This document shows positions 13,201 through 24,826 of a stretch of 64,000 nt of DNA, one piece after another; the first letter of the stretch is position 1, and each line of letters begins with the position of its first letter. The position numbers and the translations under genes are program-made. This stretch comes from Phoronis australis. Its lineage: Eukaryota; Phoronida; Phoronidae. Where the stretch lies: assembly GCA_002633005.1 (NCBI GenBank), contig NMRA01000027.1:1484581-1548580 (forward strand). Direction: 5' to 3'. The notes beneath the pieces are model-generated. The model was given only the letters and a program-made list of their open reading frames with translations, was not told the origin of the DNA and searched no databases.

Positions 13201-16200
13201 GCAGTAAAAAACATCGGCGCTCCTACCAATTCAGTAGACTGTCACCCCTTACGCGATTTGTCTAGACAAGAGATCACAGTGGTTGGTCGTGCACAAAGGA
13301 ATTTCTGGACTAGTCCGAATTGAAGAAAAAGGGGGGGAAGGCGGAGGACCGGTCCATGTGCTAACAGCAAGTGAAATTGGGAATCTAAAAACAGGGGCTG
13401 GGCGGTTAAAATCAAAATTTTTGAAAAGTCTTGAGTTGTTCCGTACCGCACGGAAGACCGAATTTACCCTCACAGATCTACACTGACGTTGGACTTCAAG
13501 CATATCAGTTAAAAGATAGGTTAATTGGGGATTGAAGTAATGGACTTCCGATGGCCTGTAGTACACGATACAGTGACGTCGTGATCCCGAGCGTGATTGG
13601 GTTTTTACATACCTCGGTGGCTGTTCGTCATTTCTTGGAACTAAGGTATTCATACAGGTAGGCGTGCATTCAGAAGGGTAAGTCCCTTGAGAGAAAAGAC
13701 AGATCAAGCAAGATACCGCTAGTTTGTAGCGTATTTTTAAGGGAAGCACCTTATTTTGTAAAGATTTGCTTTGCTGGACACCTAGGCAACCAAACATGTG
13801 CTAATGATTGACCAATTTCAAACTGAATACTTTGAACTTAGTTTGAACAATGCAACATTTTATATACATTGTATAATTTTTTGGTTCAAAGAGAAAACCC
13901 GCGCTTGTTCAAAGCACGTGCTCAACAATCAGACGATATTACTATTATGCATAGGGGTGCTCTGTCAGCTGCCAAAATAATGAAGAAAACACACATCATG
14001 TAAAGTCACCAGGCAAATCAAAAGTTCAAAAAGTAAGTTTTTGACCACGTGGATGTGAACAGAATGTTTGACTTGCGCTTAATGACAAATTCATTGCTTT
14101 TGGTTGGTCGCTTCCATTTTGGTGTCAGGAGTCCGGAAGAGTGCAGTTTTTAATAAAACAACTTTTGTATCAGATTTTATCTGGTCAGTCTTTTACCCAC
14201 ATCGGCGCCGTAGCTGTAGCCTATTACTACATTGCAGCTTTGCGCCAAGGCAACGTCTTGTGTTGCTGGGAATTCATCGACGTCAGAAGTTTGTTGGTAG
14301 GAATTTATTTTCCAAAAACAATACTAGCCCTAATAGATGGCGACATCAACACACGAAACAATGATTTTGATTGACATTGGCAGCCAGTGACGCAAACGGC
14401 TGAGCGACTGAGTTTCGGGCTGGGCGAGTAGATTTTCTGGCTCACTCGCCCAGCTGGCGAGCGGGGTTTTGAAACCTAGGTATATCCCTGTCAAATAGTT
14501 CACGATTTCTTGGAATTTCAACACTTTTGGCAGATAAATACAAACAGAAAAAATAGTGATTATGTTTTATTTCCATTCATTCAAAATAAGGAATTTGTCA
14601 TGAAAGATACTATGCAAGTGAAGTTTTGTCGCCCTAGTGCAAGTTTGAGCACTATTTAGAATGGCAATGAAAATATATTCATTAGCGAGAATAACAGATT
14701 TGTATTAATTAATTAAAAAGTTAACATAACATGTAGATAAACATTTGGCTTTTCTAATATTGTAATAATTATATAAGAAGAGTAATTTAAAAGCCTTCTA
14801 TTCAAATAATCATTTGAAAACTATGTTATGGGGTAGATTAATGAGAAAAGACCTACCTTGTGAACAATGTTCACGAAACCTAGACGACAAATCATCCGAT
14901 TTGAAATGTTTCAGTGTTTGAGATGTTCCAAAGTATTCGACTGTATTAGTATTACTGTCAAACGACAAGCCACCAATCTCAATCCCTTGTAACTTAAGCT
15001 GCTCAACCTGTAAAAAATATCCAGTTCACCATAATAATTCAAGCGAGACCCTCATTATATGTGCTTATGGTAGAGCAGCTAGATTTAACTAGCATTTTAG
15101 GCCCGCGCTTTTTATTGCAATAACTTCCCGTGAAACAAAGCGAAATCACTGTAAGGGCATACCTGCTAATTTCATTCAAATATTTATCTCGAGGAGGAAA
15201 ACACAGAAACATTTGAAGGATTACTAGAAGGTCTGGGAGGATTAATGAGCGTCATAGTAGAAGGTCTGGGAGGATTAATGAGTGTCATTAACAGTAATTT
15301 ATGGAAACTGTGGAAAAAGCAATATTTTGAAAAAAAAACAGAACAAAATCACAAAAATCATAACAATTGGCAGGTACTCCCTCATACAACAGTGATTTCC
15401 TAATACTTATATTTTCAATTGCCTTTCAAGGCTTCCAGTAAAAATTAGAGTTTATCAAGGCCTAGATTAAAGTCAAGGACTTTTCAAGACCCAGCCTCAA
15501 ATTCGAGAGCTTTTCAAGTTTGTGCGAAACCACGTGTGTTCCTCTTTAGTTTCAATCCCTTACTTTGAATGCATCAGCAGTGCACGCCCTCTAAACAGCT
15601 GGGCCTCACAGTTATCGTTATTAGTATGCAATAATATCAAGTAGACAAAGTTCACTTCTTTGATTTACAAACAAATGATCACACTAATTGTTTCAACATA
15701 ATTTACTAGTCAAAGAATACTAATTAAAATGTTTACATTGTTTCATATCAATGAGGCTTCATAAAGATAAAATATAAAAAACAAAGGTCTTTGCTTTAAT
15801 ACTTAATCAAATATTTGAGCCTGAGGAATTGGCTTTGTTAGATGTGGGACTCAATAGCTAAGGGTCAGTATAGCGTCCGACTACAGTTCAGGAAACCACA
15901 TGCCCGATTCCACACCAAGATGTCATTGCTTCTATATTTCATTTATAAGTTGTGTTAGACATAGAAATGACTTTTGTCTTGAGTAAAGTGCAGTGGGAAA
16001 GCTGGAACTGTCCTTTGCCAACTTAATTGTGTTGGAATGCACAGGACAGGTGTACTACCGGCCTTTCGGACTATCGACCCATACCCATACCTTTTTACTG
16101 GATACAAGGCTAGTTGTGAAATAAACATTATTTATGGTTACACATGTACCATAACAAGAAATAATGACTTACACAGTTTGAAAAAAGTTTCAATAGCTTT

Positions 16201-19200
16201 GCCTTTTTTCTCCGTTTGACATCTTCCCCTTCATCCACCATTGTCGCCCTTTCTCTATACTGCTGTCTCTCTCCCTCCGTCAACTTTTTCCATTCACTAG
16301 CCCATGAATTAAACTCCCCACCTACAGGTTGTTAAAAAGGACATGTCAATAATAGTTACATACACTATTACAATTTTTTGTGAGAATCTGTTGAATTTTA
16401 ATTTTTTTTAAAAAACAAATACCCAAGAATGGCCTAATTTTCTAAGTCTGCAAATATTTTTGATTGTGAAACTCAACTTTAATTCAAAAGATCACATTAG
16501 AATTAAACGTAACCTTAATGTCCTATGTAATAGAATTGTGGCAATCTACGTACCCTTTTCCCTACAAAACTGATTATAAGCACTCCGGCCTTTCACATAC
16601 AACACCTTCTTTCTGTCGTACGTTTTTCCCTGGACTTTCTTTCTATAATTGCTAATCCAGTTCTGTAAGCATAGAATATATTATACGTTATAATATCTAC
16701 ATGTATGCAACAGCGGACTGTTGAGTCTGAGCTATGCAGTAGGAAACTGTACCTTACACGACTATAGCTATAACTAAAGTTCGATTTTGCACTTCGATGT
16801 GGCAAATAAAAAGACCTATGGGCAATCTGGTGAAAACGACAAGTTTTGGTATGACAGAATAACAAAGAAAACAATTTGCCTCACACAAAACAGCTAGAAT
16901 CGACTGGAAATTTAACTTCATTCCTAGCCGTCATGACCTAGATTCCTTATAATGTGCACGACATGCTGGGTGGATGGCAACAGAGCAGTTGGCTACTTGC
17001 AGTGTTTTGGCTTGTATGAAGTTGGCTTAATGGTAACAACATCCAAGCTTGTCCTTGGTTGTCTTCATACTGTCCTGTCAGGAGAGTTTGTTACCAGTTG
17101 CGTAGGGCCAGAACCCTTAGGTGGTCCTGGTACAGGCTTGTCACTGAAATTCGGTTTAATGTAGCTTCGCAGAGCGATTGAAGTCAGCTCAGTCCCTGTC
17201 TGACCTAGTGCATCTGTCTGTCAGAATAGATGACAAGAGTCTCACCATTTTGTTAGGTTGACCTATATTGGAGAGCTTGTATCTCATGTCATCATGCCGA
17301 ACAGAGTCAAAAGCTAACAATATGGGGCACGTAATCTTGCCCTCTTCATGCATGTCTCAAAAATGTACACTGAACTGGTGTGACCAATACTTTTTGTACT
17401 TCTAAATGTGCTTTCAGACCAGAGTTTCACGGTAATAAGTCCTCCAAAGCATTCATGACAGGCTCAGAACAGCAAACAAAAAGTCACACAAGTTAATTCC
17501 TTTAATAATACTACACCCAATTCTATAATATCAATTCTATTTCTATCTATACGTATTACTAGTAACATGTTGTGTTAGTCTGGTGTGACCTAATACTTAG
17601 TGACACCGGTTGTCCTGTTGAATAAGCTGATAAGTTCAAATTTGCCACCAGATGTCGGTCAAAATCAAATTGTTCCAATATAGGTTTAGATGCAAAATTT
17701 TAAGGTCAGAATGACAAAGGAGATCGAATTAGTCCATGCTAAAAGAAGACAGTTGACTCTATGAAGTTTTGTTGTGGAAAGAGTTTTCGTCGGATTTTCT
17801 TAACAATAGATGATACTCCTTTAACGTAAAGTTGGAAGTATTTATTGTTAACTGCCCAACAGTTAAGTAAGATCAGGCTCTGCTTTGATGCTGCGAGCTG
17901 AAGTGCTTTAATTGCCACCCTGATTTAAACCTGGCACAGCAATTTTTAAACTTAACATGTGCCTTGGCGACAAAATCCAAACTTGTAACTGTGACGAGTC
18001 AACAGGTCGTGGAGAACACGAGGAGGATTTCAGGCCAGAAAATTGTCCCATTGAGACGTGTGAGGTCATAGGTTCAGTTTCAGTCTTTATTTTTTAGTAT
18101 CAATGATTGTGTCGGCTTTTTTCTTGAAAAAACGCAGATGAGAGAATAAAAATATGATACGTTTTATGACTATCAATAAACAAACCTTCACTCTCTTCAC
18201 ACTGCAGCCCAGAGACACAGCAACTTGCGCCACCTGCGGGGAGTTCTCCCTCGTCATACCCTGTTCCCATGCTGCCTTCAGTATACTACACTCATCATCA
18301 CTGAAGAAGAGCTGTAACGATGGAAAGTGAAATTAGTAATTAATATTCTGCACCCCAGGTTTATTGCTCTCTAGAGGTCTTGGATTAAAAATAAACGATC
18401 AACAATGTATGTTCAATTACAACCAGATGAAGCATAAATGCTGCATTCAATCGTTTGTTTGAATTGGGCACTGGCAGCTTGAGTATGGTAGGTTTTAGCA
18501 ACTGGCAAAGATCAATGATCAATTACCTTTTACAGTAAGAGATTATAAATGCATGAGCATTTTAGAGCAAACTTTGTAAGAAAAAATATTTAGCACTTCT
18601 ATTCACGACAGAATCAAATGCAATCAGCAGACACCTGCACAAGGATTGACTTCCCTCAACTCAATATGGTTATGAAGTGTCGACGATCGCGATAACAGTA
18701 AAAAAGTCAATAAAACCAACAACCATCAGATTGAACTGAACTCATAGAAAGTGACCAGGGAGTGTGAAGACAAGCCAAAAATGGACACCTGCACTCATTG
18801 ACACACAACAACCTTGGTTATTTTTTCAAAAACGGAAAAATGAAAATCAGAAGTTTGCTCTAACCTTTGTTTTGCCATAGAATGTGGAATCCATTGCTTA
18901 ATCCCAAGTCTATTGAACAGACTCAACTGTAGAGAGCAGCAAGTTTAAGGGTTGAGATATCAACTATCCCTGGGCAACACCGATGGGTTTTTAAATTTTG
19001 TATTGATTTTTCCAGCAGCAAAGCAGATTGCAGGCCACGTAACATAAACATAATACAGTCGGCTACAATGCAGAACTGCCAAGACGTGAAACCAAGCTAG
19101 ATTGTCAGAAACCAAGAGATGTATGGATTTTTCAGTCACAAAAAGCCAAGGGAAACCCATAATTAAAGTAAAAAAACAGGTGTCATGGCCAAACCGAAAG

Positions 19201-19991
19201 ACTTCGCAGTTGGCAGCAATGGGGCATATGCCGATTGGCAGCACAGATAATTGCAATTTATAATTTGAAAATAGTACTCCACAAAGTATAATTTCAACTG
19301 ATCGAGTCACATGAGTTAGGCAAAGGTTTAGAGCACGAGACTGAGTGAAGCGCTTGAGGCTGGCACGTGACACTTGCAAAATAGCACGGCAAGGTATCAG
19401 GTGAAATTTATAAGATTTGTGTCCCTTAGACTTTTTTTTCATCAACATGCATGATTTCACGTAACTTTCTCAAAATGGCACCGGATAAGAGAAACTTGAG
19501 CAAACCGCGACAAATATTCATCGATTTGTTCAAATTATCTTGACGGAATCGTCTCCAAACATATGTGCTTGTGGTCTACGGCTTATAGGCAAACCTATGT
19601 ACAAACCTGACCAGTTTCATGCAGTGCTCAAATTACAAACAGAACAGAAATTCACACAGTCATAAACAATACAAGACTGAAAACAGGTTAAGTCAGAAGC
19701 CTAATGAATCCAAAGATCAGAAATCGCGAAAATGTCGCGACGAGTTATGCAGTAATTTTGTCACTTGTTGTTGTGATAGTCTTGGATCTAGACAAATGGC
19801 AAAAATTGAAAAAGGACAATGATCAAAAGTTATACTTGGAATACAAAGAAAATATGTTTTTGCGCTGAAATCTTCACAAAGAGCCCATTTGGTTATGCTG
19901 CTTTTAAAAACATCAACAGAAATTAATGTAGAATAAAGATACGCAAAATTTGACTCACCCTTTTCCTTGCATCGGACTCTGAGGCTGACAT
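7248..19991 (-). CDS. Divergent homeodomain plus HMG-box-like protein, 8 exons
   Basis: Reconstructed minus-strand gene of about 387 aa. Coding exons are 19991-19959 (MSASESDARKR), 18311-18186, 16662-16554, 16321-16173, 15007-14857, 12963-12895, 8770-8593 and 7596-7248 (stop TGA). All junctions are GT-AG, phases agree at every join, and no internal stop appears. Residues 12-62 form a homeodomain: SILKAAW for helix 1 and VKNWISNYRKK for helix 3, keeping W48, N51, R53 and K55, with I replacing F49. Residues 76-115 look like a short HMG box (SAYNQF at 80-85, W100KKL, Y111, A115), split by intron 3. C-terminal segments (for example VPYKKLDEG and KRPATYG) look conserved but are unnamed. The last exon carries four EPAEQVP-type repeats. 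It is probably a nuclear DNA-binding factor (inference). The last acceptor could instead be at 7620, adding 8 residues in frame. The C-terminal end is the least certain part. Confidence 0.8.
7460..7580 (-). repeat. Coding minisatellite, four 27-bp units
   Basis: Within the last exon of the homeodomain gene, a 27-bp unit encoding (D/E)(Q/E)EPAEQVP is repeated about four times, the last as EPVEQVS. All changes between units keep the reading frame. The result is an acidic, proline-containing tail. A perfect donor (GCAG|GTAGGT, near 7451) follows the array and could instead end the exon there. Confidence 0.75.
7621..8592 (-). other. Last intron of the homeodomain gene
   Basis: Bounded by donor CAGAG|GTATTG at 8592 and an acceptor at 7621 or 7597. 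No repeat or RNA gene was recognised inside. Confidence 0.5.
9591..12867. mobile_element. 3.3-kb TA-flanked DNA transposon with nested repeats
   Basis: The left end is CCGTATTCGCC (9591) and the right end is its complement GGCGAATACGG (to 12867). Both are flanked by TA, and imperfect similarity extends about 25-45 bp inward (AATAACC-CCC, AAGCGCCCC). A TA target duplication fits Tc1/mariner-like or related elements. No transposase frame was seen. A pearl-like repeat (10238-11596) is inserted in it. Part of a relative of the 6509 MITE (about 12180-12656) lies near its right end. It sits in intron 6 of the homeodomain gene. An inverted partial copy of the same family lies at about 39240-39822. 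Confidence 0.75.
10238..11596 (+). repeat. Near-complete pearl-like modular repeat
   Basis: This is the best full-length copy. The 5' end is AGAGCAATGCAGAGC plus ATGCGCCCAC, followed by eight modules with cores at 10326, 10471, 10619, 10780, 10923, 11070, 11215 and 11360. Spacings are 143-162 bp, mostly 145-148. An ACGG-rich tract follows (about 11488-11545), then the terminal hairpin ACATATAAATATGTGGGTGCAT. Short inverted termini (ATGCGCCCAC and GTGGGTGCAT) bracket it. No coding capacity was seen. Confidence 0.8.
12968..14540. other. Intron 5 of the homeodomain gene, low-copy repeats
   Basis: Related short stretches containing TGGCGAGCG occur near 13070-13085 and 14448-14465, suggesting remnants of one repeat family. 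A 182-codon open frame on the minus strand (13249-13797) has no recognisable domain or supporting context, and I do not call it a gene. Confidence 0.3.
15224..15289 (+). repeat. 33-bp tandem duplication
   Basis: Two nearly identical 33-bp units containing AGAAGGTCTGGGAGGATTAA lie in intron 4 of the homeodomain gene. They differ at about three positions. Confidence 0.9.
18865..18894 (-). CDS. Possible alternative first exon of the homeodomain gene
   Basis: ATG at 18894 encodes MDSTFYGKTK, followed directly by a donor AAAG|GTTAGA. The exon ends in phase 0 and so would join exon 2 (18311) in frame, replacing MSASESDARKR. Like the distal first exon it ends in basic residues just before the homeodomain. 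It could be a proximal promoter's first exon or a chance match. Confidence 0.35.
19310..19560 (-). repeat. Dispersed repeat, copy 1
   Basis: This stretch is repeated in inverted orientation at about 59148-59385. Shared words include TCAAGATAATTTGAACAAA, CGCGGTTTGCTC and ATTTCACCTGATACCTTCT (given in the orientation of the 59-kb copy). It lies in intron 1 of the homeodomain gene. A 166-codon open frame overlapping it (18960-19460) is not supported as a gene. Confidence 0.7.
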
Positions 19992-19999
19992 TTTGTAAA

Positions 20000-20600
20000 T
20001 TCGGCGCCAGCAGACTAGAGCGACGTCTTTCGTGAAAATGGCAAATTACATATTGACGTTAGTCTCGAAGCTGAATACAGAAAATTGTGGCAACGAGAGT
20101 GTAAATATCGATTTGGTCCTGGGCCGCACTGTAACACGAATGCAGGACACGTTGAGGAGTACCTTTTACTGAGTATAATATATTTTAGTGATATTTTACA
20201 GCGAGTTGCAAGCATGTGTAACGGCTTAGTGCGTTCCAGACTCTTGAACAGAGTTACGGTGTTGGACGGGCGCGCCGTCTATTGATGGAGTACTGAGTTT
20301 AAACTTTTCCGATTCGTGAGTCAAGTCTATGTTTGTTTCCACAAAAGACTAGAGAAAGGGGGTGTGTATTGGTGGATCCCTTATCTGGTACTTCCGACGA
20401 CGAAATTTTCCCGGCTTTGCATTTGGACTAGTTTTCACATTTAACTTAACTGAGACCCCAACTTCAGCTATTGGTACATTCGCGGTCGCGGCGGCCATGC
20501 CAGGTCGCCCGTATAAAAATAGGCTCCACACGCTCGAATCTGCCGGCCGGGTCTTGTTCCTACCCGCATGAAATCTCAGATCTAACTAACTATAGCTTTT
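20000..20600. promoter_or_regulatory. Candidate promoter region of the homeodomain gene
   Basis: This region lies upstream of the first coding exon (19991, minus). GC and CpG content rise around 20390-20580, with GCGGTCGCGGCGGCCATG near 20480-20500 and a TATAAAAATAG near 20511. Orientation and start site cannot be fixed. A short minus-strand frame starting MAAATANVPIAEVG is present, but I cannot show it is used. Confidence 0.3.
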
Positions 20601-21029
20601 TGGGCCAGGCGAAATTTAATGTTTTTCGGTGTAGTTTTCTTGTATAGCAGGCATGCATTGAGTTATTTTAACAAAGCAAAAATGCCGACGAATAGTTAAT
20701 GGTGAGCTGTGCGGAGTTAGTAGATTTGTATTATATATTTTTAGCACATAATAAACTCAGTTGTTTCACTCTGTATTATAGTTGTCACCATATTTCTCTC
20801 GTATGTCATGCAAACGAGTGAAAAAAGTACACAATGCTGCAATTTCTATCGGCTACGAACAGTCGACTTCTTAAGTATAGATTGGTTGGTGCTGCTTTAT
20901 GGTCGCTCCACCGACTTCCGTTACACTCAAGCTTCGAGGGCGCTAACACCAAACAGAAGTTAGAACAGCGATATGCTCAAAATAATTATAGAGAATAAAT
21001 ATCAGTTGTAATATGTTTTTGGTGCATTC

Positions 21030-22560
21030 GCTTTCTAATTTGATTGATGGTATGCCTGAAGTGTCAATTGAATCAGACCATAAACCTTTAGAAAGTTTGT
21101 TTAAAAAGCCAATAGGCAAGTCTCCGAACGGATGCTGAAATTTCAACATACTCGTTTAATTTTAAGGTGGTGTCAAAAAGGTAATACATTAATTGGTTTA
21201 GCTGATTGTTTGCGGAGATTACCTCACAATGGTGATGACAATTATAATATAATCATGGATGATGAGTTAATGGTTTGTAAGGTTGATACTCCAGCACAGT
21301 GTATGCATAATAAAATTGCTATGACAACATGGGATCGCGATCATGAACTGCAGTGTGTAGAGTAGTTGAATGGTTGGCCAGAACATAGGTCCAAAGTATC
21401 TCAAATCGCATTTCCTTATTGGGATTACAGAGATCAATTGGCTATTGTTTTCAGACCAGATGAGCGTATGTATTCCCTCTACAATCCGTTAGCATAGGTG
21501 TACTACACTAATGGAGGAGGACACGGAAAAAACAAAGAGTTCGATCGCGGTGATAGTACACATTTTGGCCGGGTATATATGAAGAAACAAATTGAACACT
21601 ATGATTAGCAGATGTGCTGCATGTTTGAAACATCGAAATTTCCAGCCAAAAAGGGGAATAGAGTTTGAGAAACCTGTTCTCCCGTGGAACACAGTTGGAT
21701 GTGATTTCATTGTTTGAATATGGAAACAAGCACTCGTGTTGATGCTAGATAATTATTCCTTGAAGTATCACCGTTACTGACATTCCACGAATGCCTCTAC
21801 GGTGATTAAGCAAGTCATAGCTAATATTGCACGTTATGGTATTATGGACAAATTAGTGTCAGAAGATGGTCCTCAGTTTCCTTGTCTAGAATTCAGAGAA
21901 TTTGCCTGACTGAGGAAAACTATGGCGTTATCCGCATAACATCATCTCCGGGTCACCAGTAGACAAATGGTCTTGCAGAGAAATCTGCTCAAGCAATTGA
22001 TAAAGAAAACAAGTGAAACAAATTGTGATATGCATTGTATATTTGGCTTTCAGGAGATGGCATTATTGGGTCTCCAGTTCAAACACTAACGGGTAGACGT
22101 ACCAGGACATTTATTGCCTACTTCGAATGCACTGCTAAAACCCGAAGCAATTAATACTGGCTCCCGTTCAGTAACGCTAGGACCTCACTACAAAGCAACA
22201 CTTCGCGAGATCACGCGAGATATTGTCATGTATTTGAAACGAGAACACGTGACTTTGGCTAAATTTCCACAAGGTCCTAGCCTTACTGAACGCACGCCTG
22301 ATGAAGCGCATTCACAACTATCCACGTATCAATGGAGACATAAGAAGTATTACTACAGAAATACTAAACCATTGCCAGCATTAAAGAATTTTGATTCTGG
22401 ACGAGCTGTGTGTTTGAAAACTAAAAGTGGTTGGGAACCAGCAGAAATGATGAAACAACATTCTGATTCATCTTACATATTGTCAAATCAGGTGACGAAG
22501 AACGAGAGTATCCGCGTAATCGACAAATGTTACTGTCCACTACAGAATCTCCACATTCTT
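21030..22560 (+). mobile_element. Degenerate Ty3/Gypsy-like pol remnant
   Basis: Fragments of an LTR-retrotransposon polyprotein appear in order on the plus strand. An RNase H region reads SIESDHKPLESLFKKPIGK (about 21057-21120), followed after a frameshift by KGNTLIGLADCLRRLP. An integrase core has LVSEDGPQF (near 21870) and a segment ITSSPGHQ-TNGLAEKSAQAI (near 21950-21995). A C-terminal region has RRTRTFI and YYYRNTKPLPAL (near 22350). Several stops and frameshifts break it, so it is inactive. Reverse transcriptase, gag and LTRs were not found. It lies between the homeodomain gene and ZNF-B. Confidence 0.8.
22169..22288. mobile_element. 120-bp inverted-repeat MITE inside the pol remnant
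   Basis: It begins CAGTAACGCTAGGACCT and ends AGGTCCTAGCCTTACTG, its near-perfect inverse (one mismatch in about 17). No clear target duplication is visible. Its length is an exact multiple of three and it has no stop in the host frame, so a single 183-codon frame (22114-22665) reads through it. Confidence 0.6.
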
Positions 22561-22699
22561 TACAGCTTAATTTGCTCAGTTCAGTTAAGCATGAAATCAA
22601 GCAAACAGACAACAATCTTATTCAACAAACAAGTGGCACTGGTACTGATTCACCCCACAGAATAAATCAAAACCTGTGGTTGCAAGGTCAGTTCATTAT

Positions 22700-23520
22700 T
22701 GCAGGAGACCCAAGTTAAGCTCTAAAACCCTTATGGTTGCCAATACAAGTAGGTAGGGCTCGAAACCGAATGCTAGATAAAGCACTAACCTGGCACATTG
22801 CATTGGCCATTTTTGCTTTTAGCGCAAGAATAACGGAATGATGCAATAATTAAAGTCACTTTTTTCTAATTCTAGATATCATTTCGTATCGAAAGGCACA
22901 AGACCACTTTTATATCTGACAGCAAGAAATCAAAGGTTACTTTACCATTGCAAACTGAGAAAACTTATCTACAAATAACAGAAAGCTAACTTAAAAACAA
23001 AACAAGGTCATCTGCATTCATAGCTTCTACATGTAATTATCCTTCATGCAAAAGAATCGCCGCCAAGATTATAAGCAAAACACCGATTTGCAGTTTGACA
23101 ATAAAGACAGCAAAAGCGGACACTTGTAACCTTGTTGTCAAAACTGACCTCTCAGAAATCAGATCACTTTGGGCTTGTCGACCAGTGGACATAAAGAGGA
23201 ACCAGAGTTCCTTTTATTCAGAATACCTTTATTGAAATGCTAACATTTCATCAATTGAAACCAAACATTGCATAAACAAACAGAACAATTATCTGCGTAT
23301 GCCTTTTGAAATAACAATGTTCACAACTGAAATCATGCCTTCTTGAATTACTAAGATTTAGCAACCATTAAAAATAGTTTAAAACACCTTGAAATGTTGC
23401 ACGCAAAAATGTCCATTGCAAGAACAATGTAAAAATTCAGATAAAATATAAAACTTTCAACTGACCACAATTAATAAACACCGAGGTTCAGCAATGTTCA
23501 AGTGAAGAACATCCTTATGT
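22700..23520. other. Spacer, no feature seen
   Basis: AT-rich, with no supported gene or repeat. Confidence 0.3.
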
Positions 23521-23678
23521 CAAATAAACACATAAAAATCAGGAGCCCCAACCGGGAATCGAACCACAGGTCTCTAGATTGCCGGTCTATTGCTCTTACC
23601 ACTGAGCACAAAACCGGCAATCTAGAGACCTGTGGTTAGATTCCCAGTTGGGGCTCCTGATTTTTATGTGTTTATTTG
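23521..23678. repeat. Long hairpin containing a tRNA-like sequence
   Basis: Two 66-bp arms (23521-23586 and 23613-23678) are inverse complements with about two mismatches, around a 26-base loop. On the minus strand the loop and left arm read GCTCAGTGGTAAGAGC (like a tRNA D-arm and box A), then a 7-base loop CCGGCAA between TAGA and TCTA, then GGTTCGATTCCCGG (box B). U33 is replaced by C and the acceptor 5' half is missing, so it is a tRNA-derived repeat rather than a working tRNA gene. Confidence 0.75.
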
Positions 23679-23679
23679 A

Positions 23680-24826
23680 TATATTTCTCAACTGGCCAAC
23701 CTCAGCGTTTACATATTAACATCCTTATGGCATGCCTCAATGTGGAAAAGGATATTGTTGCAATAACGAGATCACCATCAGCATGCTGCACACATATAAA
23801 TACTGGACCACGGCCCAAGTGGTAAATCACAAAGTGACCAATGATAGAATGTAAACTGTAACAATTATGAGAATAGAGACAATGGACAGCAATTGATATT
23901 GGATGAAATGACACATTACAGAAATAACCCAAATACAAATGCTGCCGACAGATGGTGATTAATACAACCAAAATTACATACAGAGATCCACTGTCTACAA
24001 ACACAATGCCAGTGTCAGCTCTGTCACTTAAAGTGGGACTTGCAGTCTAATTCATTGTCTCAGTGATTGCTTGGTCAAATTGGTTGTGATACGTTTTAAA
24101 TTGCCAAATGTTTTTAAAAGCGAGTTTTGTGTCGAAAATTATCTGCCGTAAGTCACTGAACCACAAGAAGTAAATATCGTGGCATGATGTTGGGGAATAG
24201 CACTGCATGATGCGGGCTATGTGAACCCCCAAGGTAAGTCATTTATGCAAAAGTCACCTATCAGAATTATTAGTTTTCACATTAAAAGTTGTCAGTGAAT
24301 GTAACTGCACTTTGTTCAGCGTAGATAATGTTCACATACATAGCATTGTTTAGTTCCAGCGATACACTAGCATACATGTAGTTAGGAGCCTACATCTTCA
24401 AGGCGGTTTGACATAGTTTTAATTTATCATTGAATTTTTATAAATTCATATTTTGTATTTTTGTCTTTGCTAACTACAAATCTAAAATGCGGGGGTCACC
24501 TTCTGAAACAGCTCTCAAAGCAGCAGCACCAGGTCCTGGATAAATATGAAATTTTCATGGATTACTGAAAAGACACTGCCGAATAAATTGACGGACATCT
24601 TTTTGAGAACAAATTAATTTTCTTCTACAATGCTGTTTTGTATTTTAAAGTTAATTTAAGTACATTTTCTGGTTCAATAATTTTCTTTAGTCAGCATATT
24701 TTCGTGATTTTCAGTACCTAAAATTTTAGCATTATGTCTTCTACACAAAGAATAATAAATGTGTGTTTTGTTGATGCAAAACATATTTTTTGAAATAAGA
24801 AAACAAATTACGAGGGGGTGGGGCTG
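23680..24826. other. 3' flank of ZNF-B, no feature seen
   Basis: AT-rich DNA containing only short open frames. It probably includes the ZNF-B 3' UTR, but I could not fix a polyadenylation signal. Confidence 0.3.

Noticed and set aside
13249-13797. 182-codon minus-strand open frame
   Set aside because: It lies in an intron of the homeodomain gene, has no domain, no low-copy protein look and no splice context.
18960-19460. 166-codon minus-strand open frame
   Set aside because: It overlaps a dispersed repeat that recurs near 59.2 kb and has no recognisable domain.
23537-23607. Functional tRNA-Ala gene (GGC) on the minus strand
   Set aside because: U33 is C and the 5' acceptor strand is missing, so it is a tRNA-derived repeat.
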